Notes under the pieces: model-generated
Seen by the model: the letters and a program-made list of their open reading frames with translations, nothing else
The model's database searches: none
What the model was told of the DNA's origin: nothing
In this document: piece by piece, positions 11,724-20,727 of the stretch
How positions within the stretch are numbered: the stretch's first letter is position 1
How the letters are laid out: the number at the start of each line of letters is the position of its first letter
Source: Nannocystis sp.
GTDB taxonomy: Bacteria > Myxococcota_A > Polyangia > Nannocystales > Nannocystaceae
Assembly (NCBI GenBank): GCA_016712315.1
Contig: JADJRG010000022.1
Span: 992,001 to 1,056,000 of the forward strand
Length of the DNA: 64,000 nucleotides
Direction of reading: 5' to 3'
Position numbers and translations under genes: made by a program

Positions 11724-11784
11724 GGCCGATCTTCTACGCACTGGCCGCCGCGACACAACCCCCCGCGCCGCTATGCTCGCGCAC

Positions 11785-12501
11785 ATGCGGATCGCCGCCC
11801 TCTCCGACCTCCACATCGGCGCCCGCGCCTGGATGGACGAGTTCCGCCACCCCGAACCGAGCTTCCTCGCCTTCCTCGATCGCCTCGAAGCGGAGCACGA
11901 CGCGATCGTGCTCGTCGGCGACATCTTCCAGACCGACCACGACCTGCTCCTCGGTCCTCGCGCCGCCGTGCGCCAGCTCATCAAGGCCAGGCGTCGCCTA
12001 CCGCAGCTCGCGGAGCGCTTCGCTCGCGCGCCCTACCACTACGTGCACGGCAACCACGACCTCATCGCCGGGGCGCACCTCGGCGCCGCGGAGCGGCTCT
12101 GCCTCGGCGACGACGACTTCCGCGTCCTCTTCATCCACGGCCACCAGTTTGATCCGATCTTCTGCCGCGCCCAGGCGCTGGCCCGCGGCGCCACCTGGTT
12201 CACGGGTCGCCTGCGGGCCGCCGGTCTGCGCCCCGTCGCCCAATGGTTCGAGGGCAACGACATCCGGATCAAGCACCAGCGCTTCCATCACCCTGAGGGT
12301 CCGTACCTCCGCGCCGCCCGCCGCCTCCTCCACGAGCACGCCGCCCACGCCGTCGTCATGGGCCACACCCACGTGCCCGTCCACGTCGAGCTCCCCGAGG
12401 GGATCTTCATCAACACTGGCACCTGCTCGATCGGCCAGCAGATGTACACCTCCATCGACACCCGCGCCCGCACCGCCCATCTCCACGCCCCACGGGTGTG
12501 A
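11785..12501 (+). CDS. calcineurin-like metallophosphoesterase
   Basis: 238 aa. All metal-binding blocks are present: SDLHIGA (residues 7-13), LVGDIFQTD, HGNHDL, FIHGHQ and MGHTHVPVH. The order and size resemble UDP-2,3-diacylglucosamine hydrolase-like and related phosphoesterases, but the substrate cannot be told. ATG 11785 is preferred over the in-frame ATG at 11773: the latter lies inside TATGCT, a -10-like hexamer 7 nt upstream of 11785. Confidence 0.9.
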   Translation: MRIAALSDLHIGARAWMDEFRHPEPSFLAFLDRLEAEHDAIVLVGDIFQTDHDLLLGPRAAVRQLIKARRRLPQLAERFARAPYHYVHGNHDLIAGAHLGAAERLCLGDDDFRVLFIHGHQFDPIFCRAQALARGATWFTGRLRAAGLRPVAQWFEGNDIRIKHQRFHHPEGPYLRAARRLLHEHAAHAVVMGHTHVPVHVELPEGIFINTGTCSIGQQMYTSIDTRARTAHLHAPRV

Positions 12502-12559
12502 GCCGCCGCGCAAAAATTCTCCGCTCGCCCGCGCCGCTTCGCGCGCTATAACGACCCTC

Positions 12560-13933
12560 ATGGCCACCATCGCGCGCCCGCACCTCCCTGGCCTCGCCCT
12601 CGCCCTCGCCCTCGCCCCCCAGCTCGCGTGCAGCGGCGACGACACGGGCGCGAGCGGCACCGCCACTGCCAGCGCTAGCGGCATCACCGGGATCACCTCG
12701 ATCTCCGGCGCCAGCGAGAGCGACAGCGACAGCGACAGCGTCGGCGGCGGCAGCAGCGGCGGCATGAAGCTCGACCTCCCCGACGACGACACCGACGGCC
12801 TGCCCGGCGGCGCCGACTGCGGCAGCAAGCTGCCCAAGCCCGGAGATCCCGACTTCAGCATCATCTGGATCGCCAACACCGGCCAAGGCACCGTCTCCAA
12901 GATCGACACGGTCAACGCCAACGAGCTCGCCCGATACCGCACCGGCCCTGGCAACCCCGATCCCTCGCGCACCTCCGTCAACCTCCGCGGCGACGTCGCC
13001 GTCGCCAACCGAGCCGGCGGCGTCACCAAGATCGCCGCGCGCCTCGACAGCTGCGTCGACTCCAACCAAAACGGCATCATCGACACCTCCCTCGGCCCCA
13101 ATGACATCCGCCCCTGGGGAGAAGACGAGTGCGTGCTCTGGTACCACCCCATGAGCTTCCCCCAGGGCCTCGACTCCAACCAAGGCGGCCCGCGCGGGAT
13201 CGCCTGGGACGGCGGCCAGACCAGCGACTGCTTCGCCACCGCCAAGGTGTGGGTCGGCTGGCGCGATCAGCCCAGCAACAACGTCAAGATCCGCCGGATC
13301 GACGGCATCACCGGCCAGACCGACGACGAGGTCACCGCCCCGGACTGGCAGTGCAACTGGGGTCATGGCACCTACGGCGCCGCCGCCGATCAGAGCGGCG
13401 CCTTCTGGGGCCTCGGCACCCGCGCCAACCTCGTCTACGTCCACCCTCAGACCTTACAAGTCGAGCGTTACCAGGGCCCCGACGTCGTCCTCTACGGCAT
13501 CGCCCTCGACGCCGACGGGGTCCCCTGGCTCGGCGGCTGGGACGGTCACCTCTGGCGCTTCGACCTCGGCGCCAAGACCTTTCAAGACATGGGCGGAGGC
13601 TTCACCTCCTCGCGCCTGCGCGGCCTCGCCATCGACAAAGAGGGCCACGCCTGGATCGCCGGTAACAGCCCCTGCGCCCTCATCCAATACGACACCAAGG
13701 CCAACACCCTCATCAACGGCGGCATCGCCTTGCCTGGCTGCGGCGAGCCTGTCGGCGTCAGCATCGATCGCTACGAGCAGGTCTGGGTGGTCGATCGCGA
13801 GGCCGACCGCGCCTACCGCGTCGATCCCGACACCTATCAGACCGTCACCGTCGACGGCCTCGTCGATCCCTACACCTACTCCGACATGACAGGTCAAGGC
13901 CTCAGCCTCGTCGTCAACCCCCCCGTCGGCTGA
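12560..13933 (+). CDS. beta-propeller lipoprotein (NHL/Vgb-like)
   Basis: 457 aa. A signal peptide with lipobox (PQLACSG, Cys about residue 25) is followed by a Thr/Ser/Gly/Asp linker to about residue 70. The mature part has repeated blades such as IIWIANTGQGTVSKID, VWVGWRDQ, IALDADGVPWLGGWDGHLWRFDL, LAIDKEGHAWIAGNSPC and VSIDRYEQVWVVDREA. These resemble NHL or streptogramin-lyase-type propellers. It is probably a surface binding protein; no enzyme motif is evident. TATAAC (12547-12552) lies exactly 7 nt before the ATG. Confidence 0.85.
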   Translation: MATIARPHLPGLALALALAPQLACSGDDTGASGTATASASGITGITSISGASESDSDSDSVGGGSSGGMKLDLPDDDTDGLPGGADCGSKLPKPGDPDFSIIWIANTGQGTVSKIDTVNANELARYRTGPGNPDPSRTSVNLRGDVAVANRAGGVTKIAARLDSCVDSNQNGIIDTSLGPNDIRPWGEDECVLWYHPMSFPQGLDSNQGGPRGIAWDGGQTSDCFATAKVWVGWRDQPSNNVKIRRIDGITGQTDDEVTAPDWQCNWGHGTYGAAADQSGAFWGLGTRANLVYVHPQTLQVERYQGPDVVLYGIALDADGVPWLGGWDGHLWRFDLGAKTFQDMGGGFTSSRLRGLAIDKEGHAWIAGNSPCALIQYDTKANTLINGGIALPGCGEPVGVSIDRYEQVWVVDREADRAYRVDPDTYQTVTVDGLVDPYTYSDMTGQGLSLVVNPPVG

Positions 13934-13990
13934 TTCTCCGCCGACTGCGCCCCTAGGGCCCCTCCCCGGCCTGTGATATTCACGGACCCG

Positions 13991-16261
13991 ATGGTCCAGC
14001 CACCCCCGAGCACGATCCCTCGCTGGTCCCTCGCCGGCCTCGCCCTCCTCCACGCGGCTGTCTTCGCCGCCGCGGCCAGCGTGCTCCCCTGGGGCGCCCC
14101 CACCCCGTTCGCCGCCCTCGCCACCCTGCTCGCGCTCTTTTTCGCGCTCACCGCCGCCCTCGCCCTCGTCGGCTCGCCGCGCCGCGCCGTCGCCTGGCGC
14201 GCCACTGCCTTCGCCAGCCTGCTCTTCCTCGGCTACCACACCTGGCTGCTGCTCGACAGCGCCACCTACATCGCCGTGCTCTACGGCAGCCTCGGCGAAG
14301 GTGTCGCCGCCGGTCTCGCCGCCGTCTGGGCCAACCTCGTCCTCTTCACCGTGCCGTTTGCGGCATGGGGCATCGCCGTCACCGGCAAGCTCACCAACCC
14401 CCGGATCGTCGGCGGCACCAGCGCAGGAATCGCCCTGCTCGTCGGCGCCGGGCTCTGGCGCACCGCCGCCGCCGCCACCCCCGAGCCGCACCCGTCACCG
14501 CTGAGCGACCCCAACCAGCTCCCTGCCGCCCTCGCCGAGATCGTCGCCGACCTGCCGCCCCCGTTGCCGGACTCGGCAACCGCCTCGCTGATGACCCGCG
14601 ACCCCGCCCACTGCGACGCCCCACCGTCACCCGAGCTCGCCACCCTCGTCGTCACCTACCTCCGCCGCTCGGCCCCTCCAGATCCCCAGCCGCACCGCGT
14701 CGCCACCCGCTGCGTCCAGGCCACGCCCGCCGAGCTCCTCCCCGCCCTACGCGCCGCCCTCCACGACGCGGCCACCCGCGCCCCGCTCAAGCTCGACCTC
14801 ATCACCGCGACCGCCCCCCTCAGCTCCGCCCACAGCGCCCCCGACGCCTTCGCCGTCCGCCCAGCCCTCGACGGGATCTGCCACCGAGGCCGCTGCTTCA
14901 TGCCCTGGCAGCTGGTCGCCCTCGACCACTTCAGCGCCAACGCCCCGCTCGCCTTCATCGACGACTTCCGCTTCGGCGTCGACACCCACCGCCTCGCCCG
15001 CGCCTTCGGCCGCCAGCCCGACCCAGAGGAGCGGATCCCCCTCGACGGCCTCACCCGCGTCACCACCCGCCCGTTCATGGTCGACCAAGACGGCCACCTC
15101 CGCGAGATCCCGCGCATGCGCGATCCCGAGCGCCCCTTCAACCAGCGCACCGTGCAAGAGGCCATCGATCTCGCCGAGCGCTACATCGTCGCCGCCCAGG
15201 CCCCGGACGGCCGCTTCCGCTACCTGCAAAACCCCTTCACCGGCCGCGTCTCCTGGCAAGGCTTCGCCGTGCCGCGGCAAGCCGGCACCACCCTCGCCCT
15301 CTGCGAAGTCGCCAGCGACACCCCGCCGGTCCGCAAGGCCGTCGCCCGCTCCCTCAAGATGCTCGCCAGCCTCGAGCGCCGCGCCCAAGACTTCTCCGCC
15401 CTCGCCCAACAGTTCGGCGACACCCCGCCCCGCTTCGCCCCGCTCGGCAACACCGCCCTCTCGCTCATCGCCTTCCTGAGCTGCCGAGACGCCGTCGATC
15501 GCCAACACGACCAGCTCATCGCCCGGCTCGGCCGCTTCCTGCTCGCCCTCCAGCGCCCGGACGGCGGCTTCCACCCCGGCTACAGCCTCCAGAAGGACGA
15601 GATCGTGCTCGGCCCCGATCCTCTGTATGCAGGCGGTCAAGCCGTCTTCGCCCTCACCCTCTTGGAAAAACTCGCCGCCGCCGAGCCAGACGGCCCCTTC
15701 CCGCCCCCGGACCAGCTCCGCGCCGCCGTCGACAAGGCCATGACCTACACCGCCACCCGCTACTGGGCGCACGGCCTCTACGACTTCTTCTTCCTCGAGG
15801 AGAACTGGCACTGCCTGGCCGCTCGCGCCTCCTTGGAGCACCACCCCCACCCCGGCTACGAGCGCTTCTGCCTCGACTACGTCGCCTTCAAGAGCCGCGT
15901 CGTCTACGACCAGGACAGCCGCGTCGATCCCGCCTATCTCGGCGCCTACGGGCTCGGCAACGTCATCCCGCCGCCCAACACCCCCGCCGCCGGCTTCGGC
16001 GAGGCCCTCGCCGCCGCCATGGCGATCCGCGAGGCCCGCGGCCTCCCCCAAGGCGACGATCCAGCGCGAATGGCCAGCGTGCTCGCCTTCCTCGTCCGCC
16101 AGCAGTGGCGGCGCGAAGACTGCTTCGCCTGCGCCCCCGGCGTCGAGGTCGCCGGCGCCTTCTCCGAGTCCGTCTCTGCCCCTGAGATCCGCATCGACTT
16201 CGTCCAGCACTCCATGGCCGCCCTCGGCCACGGCCGCCGCTTCGTCGAGCTCCAGCCCTGA
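13991..16261 (+). CDS. membrane protein with C-terminal alpha/alpha-toroid
   Basis: 756 aa. Four hydrophobic helices (residues about 10-150) precede a soluble domain. From about residue 380 there are helical repeats with squalene-cyclase/prenyltransferase-like QW-type motifs (AAQAPDGRFRYLQ, LALQRPDGGFHPGY), so the C-terminal part is likely an alpha/alpha-toroid. It is the first gene of a plus-strand cluster with a small membrane-anchored protein and an HTTM protein. The substrate is unknown. An in-frame GTG at 13973 is an alternative start; TATTCA lies 8 nt before ATG 13991. Confidence 0.75.
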   Translation: MVQPPPSTIPRWSLAGLALLHAAVFAAAASVLPWGAPTPFAALATLLALFFALTAALALVGSPRRAVAWRATAFASLLFLGYHTWLLLDSATYIAVLYGSLGEGVAAGLAAVWANLVLFTVPFAAWGIAVTGKLTNPRIVGGTSAGIALLVGAGLWRTAAAATPEPHPSPLSDPNQLPAALAEIVADLPPPLPDSATASLMTRDPAHCDAPPSPELATLVVTYLRRSAPPDPQPHRVATRCVQATPAELLPALRAALHDAATRAPLKLDLITATAPLSSAHSAPDAFAVRPALDGICHRGRCFMPWQLVALDHFSANAPLAFIDDFRFGVDTHRLARAFGRQPDPEERIPLDGLTRVTTRPFMVDQDGHLREIPRMRDPERPFNQRTVQEAIDLAERYIVAAQAPDGRFRYLQNPFTGRVSWQGFAVPRQAGTTLALCEVASDTPPVRKAVARSLKMLASLERRAQDFSALAQQFGDTPPRFAPLGNTALSLIAFLSCRDAVDRQHDQLIARLGRFLLALQRPDGGFHPGYSLQKDEIVLGPDPLYAGGQAVFALTLLEKLAAAEPDGPFPPPDQLRAAVDKAMTYTATRYWAHGLYDFFFLEENWHCLAARASLEHHPHPGYERFCLDYVAFKSRVVYDQDSRVDPAYLGAYGLGNVIPPPNTPAAGFGEALAAAMAIREARGLPQGDDPARMASVLAFLVRQQWRREDCFACAPGVEVAGAFSESVSAPEIRIDFVQHSMAALGHGRRFVELQP

Positions 16262-16283
16262 TCCTCCGCCCACCGACCGCGCC

Positions 16284-16760
16284 ATGCAACCCGCGCAGCC
16301 CCTCGATCCACGCACCCGCGCCCACGCCTGGCTGCTCGGCCTCCTTATCCTCGGCGCCGTCGCCATGCCCCTCGCCCGCGGCGTCGACTACGACTCCTTC
16401 CCTTGGTCGAGCTACCCGATGTTCGCCCGCGGCCGGGCCGATGCGACAGGAACCCTCGGACATGTCGTCGCAGCCAGCCCCGACGGTCGCCGCTTCCGCC
16501 CGGTCCCGCCCCCGCTGATCGGCAGCGACGAGGTGCTCCAGGCGCAGGCGACCGTCAGCGCCGCGATCCGCCAGGGGCGCGCCCCCGAGCTCTGCCGCCG
16601 CGTCGCCGCTCGCCTCGCGCCGCTCCCGGCCTGGTCCGACTTCGCCTGGATCGAGGTCAGCAGCGATCGCTACGACGCCCTCCGTTACTTCACCGAGCCG
16701 CGAGACACCCGCCCCCTCAGCCGGGATCACCACGCCCGCTGCCGGATCCATCGGTCCTGA
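16284..16760 (+). CDS. small membrane-anchored protein of the HTTM cluster
   Basis: 158 aa. One hydrophobic N-terminal helix (AWLLGLLILGAVAMPLARG, about residues 14-32) is followed by a soluble domain starting FPWSSYPMFARG. It sits 22 nt after the toroid gene and 14 nt before the HTTM gene on the same strand, so the three are probably one operon. The position resembles that of small partners of vitamin K carboxylase-like proteins, but no known domain is recognised. Confidence 0.75.
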   Translation: MQPAQPLDPRTRAHAWLLGLLILGAVAMPLARGVDYDSFPWSSYPMFARGRADATGTLGHVVAASPDGRRFRPVPPPLIGSDEVLQAQATVSAAIRQGRAPELCRRVAARLAPLPAWSDFAWIEVSSDRYDALRYFTEPRDTRPLSRDHHARCRIHRS

Positions 16761-16774
16761 CGAGAGCGCCCCGT

Positions 16775-17680
16775 ATGCCCCTGCTCCGCCGTCTAGAGCG
16801 CGCCTACCTCGCCCCCGCCCCCGCCGAGCGCCTCGCCGCCCTGCGCCTGCTCGTCGGCGCCTTCGCCCTGATCTTCCTCCTCATCCGCCTCCCACACCTC
16901 GCGAGCTTCGGCCACCTCGACCCCGCCGGCTTTCGCCCGATCGGCGTCGTCGACCTGCTCACCGGCGCCCCTCCCCCTGATCCGCTCGTGCTCACCCTCG
17001 TCGTCGCCGCCGCCCTCAGCGGCGCCGCCTTCGCCCTGGGCTGGCGCTTCGCCCTCAGCGGCCCCCTCTTCGCCCTCCTCCTCCTCTGGGTGACCACCTA
17101 CCGCAACTCGTGGGGCATGGTCTTTCACACGGAGAACCTCATGGTCGTGCACGTGCTCGTGCTCGGCTTCACCCGCAGCGCCGACGCCTGGTCGCTCGAC
17201 GCGCGCCGCCGCCCGCCACCCGAACAACAACACCCCCGCTACGGCTGGCCCCTACGCCTCGCCGCCGCGATCACCGCCCTCGCCTACCTACTCGCCGGGA
17301 TCGCCAAGCTGCGCCACAGCGGCCTCGACTGGATCACCAGCGACATCCTCCGTAACTACGTCGCCTGGGACAACCTGCGCAAGGCCGAGCTCGGCGACAC
17401 CTACTCGCGCTTCGGCGCCGCCCTCTGCCGCCACCCCGCCCTCTTTAAACCGCTCGCCGCCGTCAGCATCGCCTTCGAGCTCTTCGCCCCCCTCGCCCTC
17501 TTGAGCCGCCGCCTCGCCGCGCTCTGGGCCATCGTCGCCTGGAGCTTCCACGTCGGCGTGCTCGCCATCATGTGGATCTTCTTCCCCTACCCCCTGCTCG
17601 GCGTCGCCTACGCCCCCTTCTTCGAGATCGAGCGCCTGCCGTTCTTCCGCCGCCTGCGCCGCCCTCACGGGTCCGCGTAG
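16775..17680 (+). CDS. HTTM-domain (vitamin K-dependent carboxylase-like) membrane protein
   Basis: 301 aa with several transmembrane helices (LLVGAFALIFLLIRLP, LTLVVAAALSGAAFAL, PLFALLLLWVTTY, AAITALAYLLAGIAKL). The motif NSWGMVFHTENLMVVHVLVLGF and the helix YLLAGIAKLRHSGLDWITSD are typical of the HTTM family related to the membrane part of gamma-glutamyl carboxylase. Bacterial members are largely uncharacterised. It ends with a 16-bp overlap with the convergent FG-GAP lipoprotein gene. Confidence 0.85.
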   Translation: MPLLRRLERAYLAPAPAERLAALRLLVGAFALIFLLIRLPHLASFGHLDPAGFRPIGVVDLLTGAPPPDPLVLTLVVAAALSGAAFALGWRFALSGPLFALLLLWVTTYRNSWGMVFHTENLMVVHVLVLGFTRSADAWSLDARRRPPPEQQHPRYGWPLRLAAAITALAYLLAGIAKLRHSGLDWITSDILRNYVAWDNLRKAELGDTYSRFGAALCRHPALFKPLAAVSIAFELFAPLALLSRRLAALWAIVAWSFHVGVLAIMWIFFPYPLLGVAYAPFFEIERLPFFRRLRRPHGSA

Positions 17681-18966
17681 ATCAAGTGCACCCCGCCGGC
17701 CAGCGAGTCCGCGACCGCCAGATCCAGCGCACCATCCCCGCTCAGATCCGCGATCACCACGTCGACGACCCCCAACCCGAGCCCGATCTCGAGCGTGCGC
17801 GGCACCACCTGATCCAGCTCCGCCACCACGATCGCCGACGCCCGCTCGCGGCTGATCACCACCAGATCGACCCACCCCTGCGCGTCGAGCTGCGCCGCCG
17901 CCACCCCGTACAGGCCCCGCCCCAGCGGCAGCGCCGAGAACGGCTCGAACGTCCCAGAACCTGTCCCTTGGGCCAGCACCAAATAGTCGTCCTCAAAGCT
18001 CACCACCGCCACGTCCAGATCGCCGTCGCCGTCCAGATCTGTCAGCGCCAGCGCCCGCGGATCAGGCCGCAGCGGCATCAGCTCCGCCACCGCGAAGCCG
18101 CCCACCCCGTCGCCGATCACCACCGCCAGCGCCCCCATCTCCCGCAGCGGCGCCACCACGTCCAGATCCCCGTCGCCGTCCAGATCGCCCAGCGCCACGT
18201 CATAGGGCTCGCCCTCGATCGCGAGCTCGCTCACCGAAGCGATCCCACCCGCCCCGTCGCCGAACGCGAAGAAGATCCCGCCCTCCTCGTCCGCGATCGC
18301 CAGATCCTGATCGCCATCACCGTCCAGATCTCCGCTCGCGATCGCCCGCGGCCGCGCCCCGCCGGCGCCCTGAGCCCCGCCCTCGAAGCTCCGCGGCGCC
18401 GCCCCGCTCAGATACCGCACCAAGTACCCGAACCCTAGCTCCACCATCACGACGTCCAGCCCGCTCAGCCCGTCGAGATCGACGATCGCCAGATCACGCG
18501 GTTGCGACACCGCCTCGAGGATCGTCGGCCCAGAGAACCCGCCCACCCCGTCGCCGAAGCGCAGAACGATCTGCCGCGGCGAGAAGAGGGCGAACGCCAG
18601 ATCGTTCGCCCCGTCGTGATCGAGGTCGCCCACCGCCATCGCCAGCGGATCCGGCCCGATCGGCAACAAGCTCGGGCGTAAGAAGCACAGCTCCCCCGGC
18701 GAGTGCACCCCGTCGCCGCAGAGCTCGACCCCGCCGCTCGACTCGCCCGTGCTCCCGCTCGACTCCCCCGCGCTCCCGCTCGACCCGCTGCTCGTGCCCG
18801 ACGTCGATCCCCCGCTCGTCCCCCCGCTCGTACCCGCGCTCGTGCCTGAGCTCGTCGCGCTCGTCGCGTCACCGGCGGAGGAGTCACCCGAACAAGCCAG
18901 CGAACCCGCCAACCACAGCCCGAAGATCGCAGGACACCGGCCCATCCGCAGCAGCATACCCGACAT
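17665..18966 (-). CDS. FG-GAP/VCBS-repeat lipoprotein
   Basis: 433 aa. Lipobox SLAC (Cys about residue 25) is followed by a Thr/Ser/Gly linker to about residue 80. Then come at least six FG-GAP/VCBS units with the Ca2+-binding pattern GDLDHDGANDLA, VDLDGLSGLDVV, GDLDGDGDQDLA, GDLDGDGDLDVV, TDLDGDGDLDVA and ADLSGDGALDLA. This is a seven-bladed integrin-alpha-like propeller on the cell surface; such proteins usually bind ligands. Three in-frame ATGs (18966, 18957, 18948 region) could start it, and all keep the signal peptide. Confidence 0.85.
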   Translation of the reverse strand: MSGMLLRMGRCPAIFGLWLAGSLACSGDSSAGDATSATSSGTSAGTSGGTSGGSTSGTSSGSSGSAGESSGSTGESSGGVELCGDGVHSPGELCFLRPSLLPIGPDPLAMAVGDLDHDGANDLAFALFSPRQIVLRFGDGVGGFSGPTILEAVSQPRDLAIVDLDGLSGLDVVMVELGFGYLVRYLSGAAPRSFEGGAQGAGGARPRAIASGDLDGDGDQDLAIADEEGGIFFAFGDGAGGIASVSELAIEGEPYDVALGDLDGDGDLDVVAPLREMGALAVVIGDGVGGFAVAELMPLRPDPRALALTDLDGDGDLDVAVVSFEDDYLVLAQGTGSGTFEPFSALPLGRGLYGVAAAQLDAQGWVDLVVISRERASAIVVAELDQVVPRTLEIGLGLGVVDVVIADLSGDGALDLAVADSLAGGVHLIYADP

Positions 18967-19037
18967 TCGACGACGCTCCGCGACCTTGGCTCACGCCGCT
19001 GACCCGCGCAGCCGCCGCTCCGTTATCCTCTCCCGCC

Positions 19038-20363
19038 TTGCCGCCCCCCCCTGCTCCGCCGAGCCCCGCCCCTGCGATCGGGCTACGCGAGGTCATCCGT
19101 GCCTGGTGGCCGCTCGCCGCGAGCTGGCTCTTGATGGGCAGCGAGCTGCCGATGCTCAGCGCCGTCGTCGCGCGGCTGGACGCCCCCGAGATCCACCTCG
19201 CCGCCTACGGAGGCGTCGTCTTCCCGATCGCGCTGCTCATCGAGGCCCCGATCATCATGATGCTCGCCGCCTCCACCGCCCTCGCCAAGGACCTCGCGGC
19301 CTACCGCTCGCTCCGCCGATTTATGCATCGGATCGCCGCCGGCCTCACCGTCTGCCACGTCCTACTCGCCTTCACCCCCTTGTTTGATCTGTGGATCGTC
19401 CGCGCCCTCGACGTCCCCGCCCCTGTCATTGAGCCGGCCCGCCTCGGCCTCCAGATCATGCTCCCCTGGACCTGGTCGATCGCGATCCGCCGCTTCAACG
19501 AAGGCCTCTTGATCCGCGGCGGCCGCTCTCGCCTCGTCAGCCACGGCGCCGCCCTCCGGATCCTCGCTGGCGCCGCCACCGTGACGATCGGCTACCTGCT
19601 CGGCGCCCCGGGCATCGTCGTCGCCACAGCCACGGTGATCGTTGGAGTTACGACGGGTTGGCTCTTCGCCGCCCTCAAGGTCCGCCCCCTCGTCGCCGCC
19701 TTGGACCCTGGAGATCCAGCCGGCGTCGTCCGCGGCCGCGCCTTCCTCCGCTTCTACCTCCCGCTCGCGCTCGCGCCGCTGGTCACCCTCGTCGTCCAGC
19801 CGATCGGCTCCGCTGCGATCAGCCGGATGCCGCAGCCGCTCGAGTCGCTCGCCACCTGGCCGGTGGTCAGCGGCCTCTTCTTCCTCCTGCAGGGCGCCGG
19901 CCTCGCCTACAGCGAGGTCGTCGTCGCCCTCCTCGAGCGCCCTGGCGCGCCGCCGACCCTCCGCCGCTTCGCCTGGATCCTCTGTGGCGCGCTCATCGCG
20001 GTCGTGCTGCTGCTCGCCGCCACCCCGCTCGCCGGCTGGTGGTTCGGCGGCCTCATGGGTCTCAGGCCGGAGCTCACCCACCTCGCCCACCTCGCCCTCT
20101 GGCTCGGCCTCCCGCTCGCCGGCGCGCGCGCGCTCCAGAGCTGGTATCAGGGCGTCGTCGTCCACGCCCGCGACACGCGAGCGATCACCGAGTCTGTCCT
20201 CATCTTCCTCCTCGTCTGCGCCAGCGTGCTCCTCCTCGGGGTCCACGACGGCCGCACCCCCGGCCTGCTCGTCGCCTTGCTCGGCTTCTCGGCTGGCCGG
20301 CTCGCTGAGACCGCCTGGATGTGGTGGCGTTCTCGCCCGACTCGCCGCGCCCTAGGCCTCTGA
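19038..20363 (+). CDS. MATE/ANK-like multidrug or polyanion exporter
   Basis: 441 aa with about 12 hydrophobic helices. The start WWPLAASWLLMGSELPMLSAVVARLD and the following IALLIEAPIIMMLAASTALAKD are close to the first helices of MATE-type (MOP superfamily) transporters, and resemble the progressive-ankylosis (ANKH) branch. It is probably an exporter; the substrate is unknown. It starts with TTG at 19038, 8 nt after TATCCT. No Shine-Dalgarno is visible. Confidence 0.8.
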   Translation: MPPPPAPPSPAPAIGLREVIRAWWPLAASWLLMGSELPMLSAVVARLDAPEIHLAAYGGVVFPIALLIEAPIIMMLAASTALAKDLAAYRSLRRFMHRIAAGLTVCHVLLAFTPLFDLWIVRALDVPAPVIEPARLGLQIMLPWTWSIAIRRFNEGLLIRGGRSRLVSHGAALRILAGAATVTIGYLLGAPGIVVATATVIVGVTTGWLFAALKVRPLVAALDPGDPAGVVRGRAFLRFYLPLALAPLVTLVVQPIGSAAISRMPQPLESLATWPVVSGLFFLLQGAGLAYSEVVVALLERPGAPPTLRRFAWILCGALIAVVLLLAATPLAGWWFGGLMGLRPELTHLAHLALWLGLPLAGARALQSWYQGVVVHARDTRAITESVLIFLLVCASVLLLGVHDGRTPGLLVALLGFSAGRLAETAWMWWRSRPTRRALGL

Positions 20364-20409
20364 ATCGAGCCCCTATCGCGGCCCACGGGCCAACCTTACA
20401 ACGGGACTC

Positions 20410-20664
20410 ATGCAGATCCGGCGCGTCCATAACTCACGGCGATCATTCCTAAAAAAAGACGCCATCGCCCTCCTCACCCTGCTCACGGCAGCCAGCGCGT
20501 GCGGAGACTCGGGGGCAGGGAGCGACACCGCGACGACCGCCGCGACCGCAACCACAGCCGATACAACAACCACAACAACCACCGACTCGACCACCACCGA
20601 AGGCAGCGGAACCGCCGGCGAGAGCGAGTCAAGCGCCGTCACCCTCGACATGACCGACCGACCC
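20410..20664 (+). pseudogene. Tat-signal lipoprotein gene cut by the left end of the island
   Basis: The frame opens at ATG 20410, 7 nt after TACAAC. It reads a twin-arginine signal (RRSFLKKDAIALLTLL) ending in SACG, then a Thr-rich linker. About 85 codons in, the coding character stops at the inverted-repeat site 20665-20687. After it the frame runs antisense into the integrase. The mature domain is therefore missing, most simply because an element integrated here. Confidence 0.75.
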
Positions 20665-20687
20665 CCTAAACCATTGATTTTATTAGG
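20665..20687. other. left attachment-like site of the integrase-bracketed island
   Basis: CCTAAA ... TTAGG arms about 11 nt apart lie between the interrupted lipoprotein gene and the integrase 3' end. A related arrangement (CCTAAG ... CTTAG) occurs at 52458-52478 in inverted orientation. On the element side the two ends share further sequence (GGCACG..CGCGTCACGAGCAC). Such imperfect inverted arms around a short core are typical of tyrosine-recombinase crossover sites. Confidence 0.45.
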
Positions 20688-20727
20688 TTCTATGCGGCGC
20701 GCCCGTGCTCGTGACGCGCCCGTGCCA

